From positions 1 to 20,547 of the forward strand of contig CAZGSG010000087.1 of the NCBI GenBank assembly GCA_964528095.1: a stretch of DNA of 20,547 nucleotides, given 5' to 3'. Shown here one piece after another: positions 5,906 to 13,560 of the stretch. Each line of letters opens with the position of its first letter. Position 1 is the first letter of the stretch. The DNA comes from CAZGSG01 sp964528095. Its GTDB lineage: Bacteria; Bacteroidota; Bacteroidia; Chitinophagales; Chitinophagaceae. The notes below the pieces were generated by a model. That model was not told where the DNA came from, made no database searches, and worked only from the letters and a program-made list of their open reading frames with translations. Both the position numbers and the translations under genes were made by a program.

Positions 5906-7198
5906 CTAATCGTAATGTAATTGCATTTCTACTCGTCTGTTCTTGGAGCGGCCGGCGGCAGTTTTATTATCTGCTATCGGCTGGTCCTGTCCGAAGCCAG
6001 CTGATTTCAGCCTCGCTTCTGCTACACCTTTTTTCAAGAGGTAATCATATACTGATTTAGCCCTGTTCTCGCTCAGCACCTGGTTTTTATCCGCCTTACC
6101 GGTATTGTCTGTATGACCGCTTATATCCAGCTTGAGGTCCTGATCGGTTTGCAGGATCTTTGCTACCTCATTCAATGAAGCATTGGAGGTTGCCAGCAAC
6201 TTGGCGCTTCCCGTAGCGAAATAAATCTTCTGAGCAGCCACATCTATTTTCTTTTTTACTTCTTCTTTTATTTCAGGGCAACCATTATTGGATGCAGGCC
6301 CTGCAAGATCCGGGCATTTATCATCTTCATCAGCAACGCCATCTTTGTCCCTGTCAGGTACAGGGCAACCGCCGTATTTGGCAACACCTGGTACATCTAT
6401 ACATTTATCCTGCTCATCATTGATACCATCTTTATCCGTATCGGGTATAGGACAACCATTATATTTTGGAAGACCTGCTACATCAGGACATTTATCATCC
6501 TTATCAGCGATGCCATCACCATCTTTATCCGGACAGCCATTCAACGCAGCCAGGCCCGGGGTATCAGGGCATGCGTCTGCCGCATCAGCAACGCCATCAT
6601 TATCCCTGTCCTGTACTTTTACTTCTTCCACTACCGGAGGTAATGGTTTAATTTCTTCTTTCTTGTTGCGAAGATTTTGGGTAAAGCCTAAAGAATAGAA
6701 CATATTGTCATCCAGCTTTGCTTCGCGGATGCTTTTACGGTAATTGGCCTGAAGATAAATCGAACCTTCGTCAGCCATATTGATCTGTACACCACCACCA
6801 AGTGGAACATAGGGAGTACCTATTTTCTTGGCATAGTTACCTACTCCGTAACCGGCGGTAAGAAAAGGATTAAACGTATGGGCATTATTCAACAAGCGTG
6901 CATGCAGTGCACCTTCCAGTTCATTAATATATCCGCTTGATCCTACTGTCGTATTCTTGGTATACTCAGAAAAAATACCGTTATAACGAATTGAATAGTC
7001 AAAATGATTGCTCAGTCCATTCCAGTACATTAATGAAAAACCAGGGTGTACTTCACCAACTTTGGGAACTGAAGCAGAAAAATCTGTCAGGTTTCCGCTA
7101 AAACCAATCTGGGGACCTTTCTTTGGGGACATTTGCGCTATAGCCATTTGGCTTAGAAAAAGAAAAACCGGTATTATTCTCAGGTTTTTGCAGCTCAT
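5906..7198 (-). CDS. OmpA family outer-membrane protein with TSP type-3 repeats
   Basis: A 430-residue envelope protein. Residues 1-21 are a signal peptide (cleavage expected after AIA, before QMSPKK). Residues about 25-178 form an outer-membrane barrel-like domain. A Pro/Glu hinge (181-195) leads to calcium-binding thrombospondin type-3 repeats at 197-308, where DxDxDG-type loops (DRDNDG, DKDGDG, DTDKDG, DRDKDG) alternate with NGCP or GGCP. Residues about 325-430 are the OmpA C-terminal domain that holds peptidoglycan, with the diaminopimelate-binding Asp364 (GHTDNTG) and Arg379 (LSENRAKS). The protein ties the outer membrane to the cell wall, as abundant Bacteroidota OmpA proteins do. It is a single-gene unit with its own terminator. 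Confidence 0.96.
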   Translation of the reverse strand: MSCKNLRIIPVFLFLSQMAIAQMSPKKGPQIGFSGNLTDFSASVPKVGEVHPGFSLMYWNGLSNHFDYSIRYNGIFSEYTKNTTVGSSGYINELEGALHARLLNNAHTFNPFLTAGYGVGNYAKKIGTPYVPLGGGVQINMADEGSIYLQANYRKSIREAKLDDNMFYSLGFTQNLRNKKEEIKPLPPVVEEVKVQDRDNDGVADAADACPDTPGLAALNGCPDKDGDGIADKDDKCPDVAGLPKYNGCPIPDTDKDGINDEQDKCIDVPGVAKYGGCPVPDRDKDGVADEDDKCPDLAGPASNNGCPEIKEEVKKKIDVAAQKIYFATGSAKLLATSNASLNEVAKILQTDQDLKLDISGHTDNTGKADKNQVLSENRAKSVYDYLLKKGVAEARLKSAGFGQDQPIADNKTAAGRSKNRRVEMQLHYD

Positions 7199-7448
7199 AA
7201 AAAAGTTGTTTTAAAAAAAATATAGTTTTCGCTCAATATTAAAGACTAAGACTGTCAAAAGGCAGAAATGGTTTCCGCTTTGAAAAAAAATAATTAGAAA
7301 AGCATAAACACCCCTGTATAGAATTATTAACCGCTAAGAGTAAATAGTTATATGTATGCCGGTTCTCATAATTGTTTATTCCTGAAAATTGTTTTTTTGA
7401 AGCCTGCGAGCTTTTGAAAACCAGGTCGCATCATTAAATTTTTTCATG

Positions 7449-7456
7449 TAGGTTTG
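7449..7456 (+). promoter_or_regulatory. Probable -7 box of the SemiSWEET-HAD operon
   Basis: TAGGTTTG matches TAnnTTTG and ends 25 bases before the SemiSWEET ATG. No TTTG is found about 19 bases further upstream. Confidence 0.45.
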
Positions 7457-7481
7457 TCGCCAACAAACTAAATCTGCTAAA

Positions 7482-7739
7482 ATGGATGCGGTAAATATTT
7501 TGGGGTATTCTGCCGGGGTAATCACTACGCTTACCTTTTTGCCACAGGTGATTAAAACATGGAGAGAGAAATCCGCCAAAGACATATCACTGCTCATGTT
7601 TATAATAGCGGCCACCAACGAGGTAATGTGGATTGTATATGGAGCAATGAAAAATGACTGGGTCATTATACTCACCAACACAGTAGTACTGTGTTTATCG
7701 CTGATAATGATTATTCTTAAACTACGATATAATAAGTAA
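7482..7739 (+). CDS. SemiSWEET sugar transporter (PQ-loop protein)
   Basis: An 85-residue protein with three membrane helices (about residues 5-22, 36-54 and 60-80). FLPQVIKTW at 19-27 is the PQ-loop signature, and SAKDIS follows as in SemiSWEETs. By analogy with characterised SemiSWEETs, Trp50 and Asn66 are at the positions that contact sugar in the dimer pore. Such proteins let mono- or disaccharides pass down their gradient across the inner membrane. The stop codon shares its last A with the ATG of the HAD phosphatase gene (TAATG), so the two are translationally coupled. Confidence 0.93.
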   Translation: MDAVNILGYSAGVITTLTFLPQVIKTWREKSAKDISLLMFIIAATNEVMWIVYGAMKNDWVIILTNTVVLCLSLIMIILKLRYNK

Positions 7740-8362
7740 TGGGAAAAATTAATACAATTATTTTTGATCTTGGTAATGTGCTTATCGATTGGAATCCGAA
7801 CCATGTATTTTCAGCGGATTATTTTGAGTCTCCCGAAAAAAAGGAACAATTCTTCAGAGAAATATGCACCATGGACTGGAATGAAAAACAGGATGAAGGC
7901 CGCTCCATTGTGGAAGCTACACAGGAACTCATACAACAATTCCCGGAATGGGAAACTTCAATCAGGGACTATTATGGCAGATGGACGGAAATGTTGGGAG
8001 GTCCGATAAAAGAAACGGTTGCTATCCTGCGCCAGTTAAAAGACAGCGGGAAGTATAAGATATATGCCCTGACCAACTGGCATGCCGGGTTATTTGATGT
8101 AGCCCTTGTGCGGTATGATTTTTTACATTGGTTCGACGGCAGGGTTGTAAGCGGTGAAGAAAAGACCAGGAAACCTTTCCCGGATTTTTATAAGATCCTG
8201 CTTGATCGGTATGATGTGAAGGCGGAAGAAGCCTTGTTTATTGATGATAATCTTCGCAATATAAAAGCTGCGGAAGAGTTGAATATCAATGCGATTCATT
8301 ACACTTCTTCGCAGCAACTGGAGGACAGGCTGATAGAGTTGGATCTCCTGGCAAAGAGGTAA
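7739..8362 (+). CDS. HAD family phosphatase, YihX-like
   Basis: A 207-residue haloacid-dehalogenase-type hydrolase. Motif I is FDLGNVLIDW with nucleophile Asp10; the +2 position is Gly12 instead of Asp, as in the YihX-like subgroup. Motif II is Thr112 in YALTNW, motif III Lys145 in TRKPFPDF, motif IV Asp169-Asp170 in LFIDDNLRNI. A helical cap lies between motifs I and II (about 20-95). YihX itself is an alpha-D-glucose 1-phosphate phosphatase, which fits coupling to a sugar channel, but the substrate here is inferred from context only. The start overlaps the SemiSWEET stop by one base. Confidence 0.92.
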   Translation: MGKINTIIFDLGNVLIDWNPNHVFSADYFESPEKKEQFFREICTMDWNEKQDEGRSIVEATQELIQQFPEWETSIRDYYGRWTEMLGGPIKETVAILRQLKDSGKYKIYALTNWHAGLFDVALVRYDFLHWFDGRVVSGEEKTRKPFPDFYKILLDRYDVKAEEALFIDDNLRNIKAAEELNINAIHYTSSQQLEDRLIELDLLAKR

Positions 8363-8433
8363 AAAAGACAGGAAAAGACCAGGAAGCCAGCGGCGGTTTT
8401 GGGGAACCCTGATTTGTTCTCCTCGTGTCTCGG

Positions 8434-8467
8434 TCGTACCTGCTTCGTACCTGGTTCGTACCTCGCT
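8434..8467. repeat. Three-copy 11-bp tandem repeat
   Basis: Units tcgtacctgct (8434-8444), tcgtacctggt (8445-8455) and tcgtacctcgct (8456-8467) follow each other directly, with a decayed fourth (tgtatcttgt) after them. The core tcgtacct is identical in all three. Its role is unknown; it may be a replication-slippage product or a binding-site array. Confidence 0.75.
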
Positions 8468-8569
8468 TGTATCTTGTTTGTCTGTTCTTTGAGCCTTTTC
8501 CGCCCCTTATTCACTGTAATTGAAAGGAATAGGCGAATAATGGACGAGTCGTTTCCTAGTCATTGCCGA

Positions 8570-8599
8570 GGGCGTTTGCGAACAAACAGCGAAGCGCCC
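8570..8599. repeat. GC-rich hairpin
   Basis: gggcgttt (8570-8577) can pair with aagcgccc (8592-8599), eight pairs with one G-T wobble and a 14-base loop. No T-run follows. It may be a REP-like hairpin or an mRNA 3'-end structure. Confidence 0.4.
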
Positions 8600-8617
8600 G
8601 CGAACAACTACAGAAGA

Positions 8618-8703
8618 AATTCAAAAGTCAACATGTAAAATTCAAAAACAAACCCCGTTTTTAGGAAAGCTATTTTTGAATTTTGCATGTTGACTTTTGA
8701 ATT
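8618..8703. repeat. AT-rich 31-bp inverted repeat behind metH
   Basis: Arms 8618-8648 and 8673-8703 match at 30 of 31 positions and enclose 24 bases. The arms are built of repeated ttcaaaa / ttttgaa words. The element ends 30 bases before the metH stop codon (8734), so it would form a long hairpin in the 3' end of the metH transcript; T-rich sequence (tttcttct) follows on that strand. A related element lies behind recR at 12836-12907. Confidence 0.85.
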
Positions 8704-8733
8704 CGACCGCCCGGCTGCCCTTTTTGGAACAAC

Positions 8734-11451
8734 CTATTCCATTACCGGTCGCAGCCATCTTTGCATGTCTTCCACCGGCATTTTCTTACGTTGTATATAA
8801 TCATCAAACTGGTCTTGCTGTATCTTACCAACTCCAAAATACTGGCTTTGCGGATGACTGAAGTACCAGCCACAAACAGAAGATGCCGGGAACATCGCAA
8901 GTGATTCTGTTAAATGGATACCCGTTGCTTCTTCACCACCGAGTAATTCAAATAGTTTATATTTTTCCGTATGGTCGGGACAGGCAGGATATCCCGGTGC
9001 CGGCCTGATGCCTACGTATTGTTCTTTTATCAACTCTTCACTGGAAAGTTTTTCTTCTTTTACATATCCCCAGAATTCTTTTCTTGTTCTTTCATGCAGG
9101 CATTCTGCGAATGCTTCTGCAAAACGGTCGGCAAGCGCCTGCAGCATGATCTTATTGTAATCATCATACGCTGCTTCAAATCTCTTGATATGAGGTTCGA
9201 TGCCCTGGATAGTAACAGAGAATGAACCAAGATAATCCTGTTTTCCTGTTTCTTTAGGAGCAATAAAGTCTGACAAAGCGAGATTGGGCTGGTCAGCCGC
9301 TTTTTTGATCTGCTGACGCAATGATTCCAGGTGTATCGTGTTCTTTCCGTTCTTTACTTCGATCGTATCAGGTGCAGTAGTGTTTGCTTCCCAAAAACCA
9401 ATTACTCCCTGTGCCGTCAGCCATTTTTCACCGATGATCTGATCCAGCAGCGCATTTGCATCATTATATAATTTGGTGGCTTCTACACCCACTTTTTCAT
9501 CGGTAAGTATCTGTGGGAAATTGCCATGCAGCTCCCATGATATAAAAAATGGTTTCCAGTCAATATATGTCCTCAGTTCGGCCATATCATAATCCTTGAA
9601 AACCTTTGTACCCGTAAAACCAGGCACAGGCGGTGTATATTTATCCCAGTTTATCTTTACTTTATTAGCCTGTGCATTAGCAAAGCTTAAATATTCTTTT
9701 ACAACTTTCTTATTCTCGAAATCACTTTTAAGTTTAATGTATTCTTGTTTTGTTTTTCCAAGAAAACCTTCTTTCTGTTCATTTAATAATGATCCAGCTA
9801 CGGTAACGCTTCTACTTGCATCCAGTACGTGTACCACGCCATGATCATATTGCGGGGCGATCTTTACAGCAGTATGCATTCTGGATGTAGTAGCTCCGCC
9901 GATAAGCAATGGTTGGGTCATGCCACGGCGTTTCATCTCATGCGCAACATTCACCATTTCATCAAGAGAAGGAGTAATCAACCCGCTTAGTCCAATAATA
10001 TCTGCTTTTTCCCTGATGGCAGTATCCAGTATCTTATCGGTTGGCACCATTACGCCCATATCTACGATATCATACCCATTACAACCCAGTACCACACCTA
10101 CAATATTTTTACCAATATCGTGTACATCACCTTTCACGGTCGCCAACAGGATCTTCGCGGCGCCTGCAGCTTCTTCGTTTATAGTACCCGCGGCCAGGTG
10201 CGCTTTTTTGCGCTCTTCTTTTTCTGCTTCAATATAAGGGGTCAGAACGGCTACTGATTTTTTCATTACCCGCGCGCTTTTTACCACCTGGGGTAAAAAC
10301 ATCTTGCCAGCCCCGAAAAGATCACCTACTACATTCATACCTGCCATCAGTGGTCCTTCTATCACATCCAGCGGCTTTGGATATTGCTGGCGTGCTTCTT
10401 CCGTATCCTGGTCAATATAATCAGTAATACCATTTACCAGTGAGTGTTTTAATCTTTCTTCCACGGAGGTATTTCTCCAGGCATCATTTTTCTTTTCTAC
10501 TTTGTCACCTGCTTTTACCGTTTCCGCAAAAGTGATCAGTTTTTCTGTGGCCTCGTTATTGTCATTATTGCGGTTCAGGATCACGTCCTCACACAATTCA
10601 CGCAATACAGGTTCTATCTCATCATAGACCACCAACTGCCCGGCATTCACGATGCCCATGTTCATCCCCGCTTTGATCGCATGGTATAAGAAAACAGCAT
10701 GCATCGCTTCTCTTACCGGTTCATTACCCCTGAACGAGAACGAGAGATTACTAACACCACCGCTAATACCTGCCAGTGGCATCAGTTCTTTGATCCGTTT
10801 AGTGGCGCGGATAAAATCAACGCCATAGTTATTATGTTCTTCCAGGCCCGTGGCAACGGCAAAGATATTCGGGTCGAAAATAATATCCTGTCCGTCAAAC
10901 CCTACCTGTTCTGTAAGTATTTTATATGCCCTGTGGCAAATCTCAACCTTCCTGTCCTCTGTATCCGCCTGTCCTACTTCATCAAAAGCCATTACAATGA
11001 CGGAGGCACCATAACTCTGGCAGATGATGGCCTGCTGGATAAACTTTTCTTCCCCTTCCTTCATGGAAATAGAGTTCACAATACACTTACCCTGCACACA
11101 TTTGAGGCCTGCTTCAATTATCTCAAATTTGGAGGAATCGATCATGAGCGGAATTTTTGCAATATCCGGCTCGCTTTGCATGAGATTAATAAAAGTGGTC
11201 ATCGCCTGCACGCCTTCCAGCATGGCATCGTCCATGTTTACATCTATTACCTGTGCGCCGTTTTCTACCTGCTGACGGGCTACACTCAGGGCCTCTTCAT
11301 ATTTATTGTCCCTGATAAGGCGGGCAAATTTTTTGGAGCCGGTAACATTGGTTCGTTCACCAACGTTCACAAAATTAGTCTCGGGGCGTACGACCAACGG
11401 TTCAAGGCCCGATAATCTTAGGAAAGGTTTAATAACAACAGTGTCCTGCAT
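8734..11451 (-). CDS. metH: Methionine synthase, pterin/B12/AdoMet-domain subunit
   Basis: A 905-residue protein carrying everything of cobalamin-dependent methionine synthase except the homocysteine domain. Residues about 10-310 are the methyltetrahydrofolate-binding domain (VGERTNVTGSKKF at 30-42, DPNIFAVATG, GGVSNLSFSFRG). Residues about 325-560 are the B12 cap and binding domains with the cobalt-ligand His444 in GDVHDIGKN and LIGGATTS. Residues about 580-905 are the AdoMet reactivation domain with RPAPGYPACPDHTEK at 816-830. All key motifs are intact, so this is a working module, not a remnant. It begins exactly at the linker after the homocysteine domain of the one-chain enzyme (RLSGLEP). 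The homocysteine-domain gene lies 95 bases upstream; both proteins must meet to transfer the methyl group. Confidence 0.97.
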   Translation of the reverse strand: MQDTVVIKPFLRLSGLEPLVVRPETNFVNVGERTNVTGSKKFARLIRDNKYEEALSVARQQVENGAQVIDVNMDDAMLEGVQAMTTFINLMQSEPDIAKIPLMIDSSKFEIIEAGLKCVQGKCIVNSISMKEGEEKFIQQAIICQSYGASVIVMAFDEVGQADTEDRKVEICHRAYKILTEQVGFDGQDIIFDPNIFAVATGLEEHNNYGVDFIRATKRIKELMPLAGISGGVSNLSFSFRGNEPVREAMHAVFLYHAIKAGMNMGIVNAGQLVVYDEIEPVLRELCEDVILNRNNDNNEATEKLITFAETVKAGDKVEKKNDAWRNTSVEERLKHSLVNGITDYIDQDTEEARQQYPKPLDVIEGPLMAGMNVVGDLFGAGKMFLPQVVKSARVMKKSVAVLTPYIEAEKEERKKAHLAAGTINEEAAGAAKILLATVKGDVHDIGKNIVGVVLGCNGYDIVDMGVMVPTDKILDTAIREKADIIGLSGLITPSLDEMVNVAHEMKRRGMTQPLLIGGATTSRMHTAVKIAPQYDHGVVHVLDASRSVTVAGSLLNEQKEGFLGKTKQEYIKLKSDFENKKVVKEYLSFANAQANKVKINWDKYTPPVPGFTGTKVFKDYDMAELRTYIDWKPFFISWELHGNFPQILTDEKVGVEATKLYNDANALLDQIIGEKWLTAQGVIGFWEANTTAPDTIEVKNGKNTIHLESLRQQIKKAADQPNLALSDFIAPKETGKQDYLGSFSVTIQGIEPHIKRFEAAYDDYNKIMLQALADRFAEAFAECLHERTRKEFWGYVKEEKLSSEELIKEQYVGIRPAPGYPACPDHTEKYKLFELLGGEEATGIHLTESLAMFPASSVCGWYFSHPQSQYFGVGKIQQDQFDDYIQRKKMPVEDMQRWLRPVME

Positions 11452-11546
11452 TTATAATGTCTTTTTTACGAACAACTTTTTTATAGTTGAAAAGTTATTT
11501 ACGATCAGAATCAAAATAGATATCAGCAAAAGCAATCGCGCAGTGG

Positions 11547-12551
11547 TCATACCAGTTCTTTTTCTACTACTGGCAAAGACCTCGGTTGAACATTTCTTAC
11601 ATGATCGGCTATATGTTTTATGTGTTCAGGTGTAGTGCCACAGCAACCGCCTACAATATTCACATACCCCTCTCTTGCCCATTCTTCGAGATAGTGGCCG
11701 GTATCTGCAGGTTCTTCATCATATTCTCCCATTGCGTTTGGTAATCCCGCATTGGGATAGGCCGATACATAACAGCTGGCGATATGTGACAACTCTACGA
11801 TATGCGGCCGCATTTCTTTTGCACCCAGTGCACAATTCAATCCCACGCTCAATGGTTTTGCATGCGCGATAGAAGTATAAAATGCTTCAAGTGTCTGCCC
11901 GCTTAATGTCCTTCCACTCGCATCCGTGATGGTGCCGCTGATCATGATCTCTTTCTTGGGAGCTTCAGGGTGCTCACGAAAGAACTTCTTTATCGCAAAG
12001 ATGGCTCCCTTGGCATTCAGGGTATCGAAGATGGTTTCTATAAGCAGGATATCTACCCCCCCGTCTACCAGGCCCCGTATCTGCTCATAGTAAGCTGCTA
12101 CTACTTCGTCAAACGTAACAGCTCTGAAGCCGGGGTTATTTACATCAGGAGATAAAGACAGTGTTTTATTGAGTGGCCCGATAGCGCCGGCCACCCAGGC
12201 TGTTTTACCCGACTGGCGTATGGCTTCCCTTGCACATTTTGCCGAAGCTACATTTAGTTCATAAGCCAAGGATTGCATATCATAATCAGCCATTGCAATA
12301 GATGTACTGCTGAAGGTATTGGTTTCAACAATATCAGCACCTGCGTCAAGATACTTTTTATGTATCTCGGTGATGATCTGCGGCTGTGTGATGGATAAAA
12401 GGTCATTATTACCTTTTACATCCGAATGCCAGTCTTTGAAACGCTCGCCGCGATAATCCGCTTCAGTGAGCTTATACCGCTGTATCATGGTGCCCATTGC
12501 GCCATCGATAATAAGGATACGTTTTTCCAATGCTTGTCTTATCGTGCTCAT
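11547..12551 (-). CDS. metH: Methionine synthase, homocysteine-binding subunit
   Basis: A 334-residue homocysteine S-methyltransferase domain protein corresponding to the first third of one-chain MetH. It begins in family fashion (RILIIDGAMGTMIQ at 11-24), has VETNTFSSTS at 75-84 and the three zinc ligands Cys240 (GLNCALG), Cys303 and Cys304 (GGCCGTTP). It activates homocysteine as the zinc thiolate to accept the methyl group from the B12 domain. It ends after KELV, just where the linker to the folate domain would start. The second subunit gene follows after 95 bases that contain only a weak 7-bp hairpin (11474-11480 / 11490-11496). A good promoter lies about 200 bases upstream. Confidence 0.96.
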   Translation of the reverse strand: MSTIRQALEKRILIIDGAMGTMIQRYKLTEADYRGERFKDWHSDVKGNNDLLSITQPQIITEIHKKYLDAGADIVETNTFSSTSIAMADYDMQSLAYELNVASAKCAREAIRQSGKTAWVAGAIGPLNKTLSLSPDVNNPGFRAVTFDEVVAAYYEQIRGLVDGGVDILLIETIFDTLNAKGAIFAIKKFFREHPEAPKKEIMISGTITDASGRTLSGQTLEAFYTSIAHAKPLSVGLNCALGAKEMRPHIVELSHIASCYVSAYPNAGLPNAMGEYDEEPADTGHYLEEWAREGYVNIVGGCCGTTPEHIKHIADHVRNVQPRSLPVVEKELV

Positions 12552-12745
12552 AGTTCTTTTTTATACAAGGTGATTACCTGTCAATATATCGATAGTCCGC
12601 AAAGCAAAATACTGTACAGACACCCGGTATTTCAGCAGGTGACAGTTATTGACCTATAAACGTTGGGAAACCGGAAGGGGAGTTTCTTGGACGTTTATTA
12701 GTTCAATTTTTTAGCAGGCCGAACAATAAACAAATCCGCCTGGAC
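12552..12745 (-). promoter_or_regulatory. Long, possibly structured 5' leader of metH
   Basis: From the predicted start of transcription near 12743 to the metH ATG there are about 190 untranslated bases. Three inverted pairs occur: ataaacgt/acgtttat (12656-12663, 12691-12698) enclosing gaaac/gtttc (12667-12671, 12682-12686); actgt/acagt (12611-12615, 12642-12646) enclosing cacc/ggtg (12621-12624, 12638-12641); and a 6-bp stem with one bulge at 12565-12581 next to the start codon. No cobalamin-riboswitch B12 box and no SAM-I core was recognised. The first hairpin gains two G-U pairs if read on the plus strand, so orientation is not certain. A regulatory function is inference. Confidence 0.3.
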
Positions 12746-12748
12746 AAG

Positions 12749-12779
12749 CAAAGTTACTATAAGTATCATTAATATCAAA
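12749..12779 (-). promoter_or_regulatory. Promoter of the metH pair
   Basis: On the minus strand TTTG (12776-12779) is followed after exactly 19 bases by TAACTTTG (12749-12756). This fits the Bacteroidota consensus TTTG-N19-TAnnTTTG in both boxes and in spacing, the best promoter match in the window. Transcription should start near 12743, leaving a leader of about 190 bases. Confidence 0.65.
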
Positions 12780-12786
12780 GCCCGGC

Positions 12787-12830
12787 CAGCCGGCCTTATA
12801 ATTAACTTAAATTGGGGTTTAAGCCGGCTG
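12787..12830. repeat. GC-rich hairpin between recR and metH
   Basis: cagccggc (12787-12794) and gccggctg (12823-12830) form a perfect 8-bp stem around a 28-base AT-rich loop. It lies between the recR 3' repeat and the metH promoter, and could end recR transcription, though no T-run follows. Confidence 0.45.
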
Positions 12831-12835
12831 AATGC

Positions 12836-12907
12836 AAAAATTCAAAACCGAAGTTCGCTAAGCGATACGGAGGCTATTTTTGAATTTTTACTTTTGAATT
12901 TTGAATT
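12836..12907. repeat. AT-rich inverted repeat behind recR
   Basis: aaaaattcaaaa (12836-12847) and ttttgaattttt (12878-12889) pair perfectly over 12 bases; the right side continues with further ttttgaatt words (to 12907). It shares the string gctatttttgaattttt, in part, with the element behind metH (8669-8684) and lies at almost the same distance from the upstream stop codon (31 bases here, 30 there). The loop contains a small palindrome tcgctaagcga. Confidence 0.7.
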
Positions 12908-12938
12908 ATCCAGGGGCTTGCGTTAATGCTTAAACACC

Positions 12939-13556
12939 CTATCGATTTACATACTTCTCCACCGGCATCCTGTTTTGCAGGCTTCGGCCCAGGGTGAGTT
13001 CGTCCGCATATTCCAACTCGCCGCCAAAGGCAATACCCCTGGCAATGGTTGTAACACGGACATTATAAGGATTCACCTTTTTTTGTATATAATAGATGGT
13101 CGTATCGCCCTGTATGTTTGGATTAAGGGCGAAGATGAGCTCTTCGGTTTTTTCTTTTTCGATCCGGTACACCAGTGATTCTATATTCAGCTGATCGGGG
13201 CCAACACCATCAAGTGGCGAAATAACGCCCCCAAGTACATGATAGGTACCGTTGAATTGCTGTGTGCTTTCAATAGCAATCACATCGCGGATATTTTCTA
13301 CCACACAAATGACCTCTTGTTTACGCATACTATTGGCACAAACAGAACAGATATCGCCATCTGCAACATTAAAGCAGCGATTGCAGAATTTTATTTCACT
13401 GCGCATACGCGTGACAATATCGCCAAAATGCCGCACCTCATTTATGTCCTGTTTCAGGAGATGCAATACAAGACGCAACGCTGTTTTTTTGCCAATACCC
13501 GGTAGTTTGGCAAATTCATTCACCGCATTTTCCAATAGGGAAGAAGAGAATTGCAT
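12939..13556 (-). CDS. recR: Recombination protein RecR
   Basis: A 205-residue DNA repair protein that, with RecF and RecO, helps load RecA onto gapped DNA. It has the helix-hairpin-helix (LPGIGKKTALRL at 18-29), the zinc finger with Cys58, Cys61, Cys70 and Cys73, and the Toprim domain (about 81-175) with VVENIRDV and the GG-x-SPLDG motif at 109-117. The length fits the family. The ATG at 13554-13556 (MQFSSSLLENA) matches RecR starts; an in-frame extension upstream would add 35 unrelated residues and cover the presumed promoter box TATCTTTG, which lies only four bases before this ATG. The lipoprotein gene ends 71 bases upstream on the same strand. Confidence 0.96.
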   Translation of the reverse strand: MQFSSSLLENAVNEFAKLPGIGKKTALRLVLHLLKQDINEVRHFGDIVTRMRSEIKFCNRCFNVADGDICSVCANSMRKQEVICVVENIRDVIAIESTQQFNGTYHVLGGVISPLDGVGPDQLNIESLVYRIEKEKTEELIFALNPNIQGDTTIYYIQKKVNPYNVRVTTIARGIAFGGELEYADELTLGRSLQNRMPVEKYVNR

Positions 13557-13560
13557 GACA

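Larger units (their letters stand above)
8363..8733. other. Gene-free, repeat-bearing region between HAD and metH genes
   Basis: No coding region is supported. The stretch holds a short tandem repeat (8434-8467), a GC-rich hairpin (8570-8599) and a long AT-rich inverted repeat (8618-8703), each listed separately. The HAD gene (+) and the metH C-terminal gene (-) converge here. No standard intrinsic terminator with a T-run was found. Confidence 0.6.
12552..12938. other. Gene-free region between recR and metH
   Basis: No coding region is supported on either strand. From the metH side it contains the leader (12552-12745), the metH promoter (12749-12779), a palindromic hairpin (12787-12830) and an AT-rich repeat behind recR (12836-12907). 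Confidence 0.65.

Noticed and set aside
6288..6698. Long plus-strand open frame across the OmpA gene
   Set aside because: It is the mirror of the repetitive TSP3 codons; the Ser/Pro/Gly-rich product is an artefact of the opposite strand.
10699..11415. 238-codon plus-strand frame inside the metH C-terminal gene
   Set aside because: It lies wholly opposite a protein with all catalytic motifs; its product has no recognisable domain.
11452..11546. Frameshift or nonsense mutation splitting a single metH
   Set aside because: The 95 bases do not code for linker sequence in any frame, each gene has its own sensible start and stop, and the cut is exactly between domains.
12552..12745. Cobalamin or SAM-I riboswitch before metH
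   Set aside because: No B12 box and no SAM-I core was found on reading the leader; only unspecific stems are seen.
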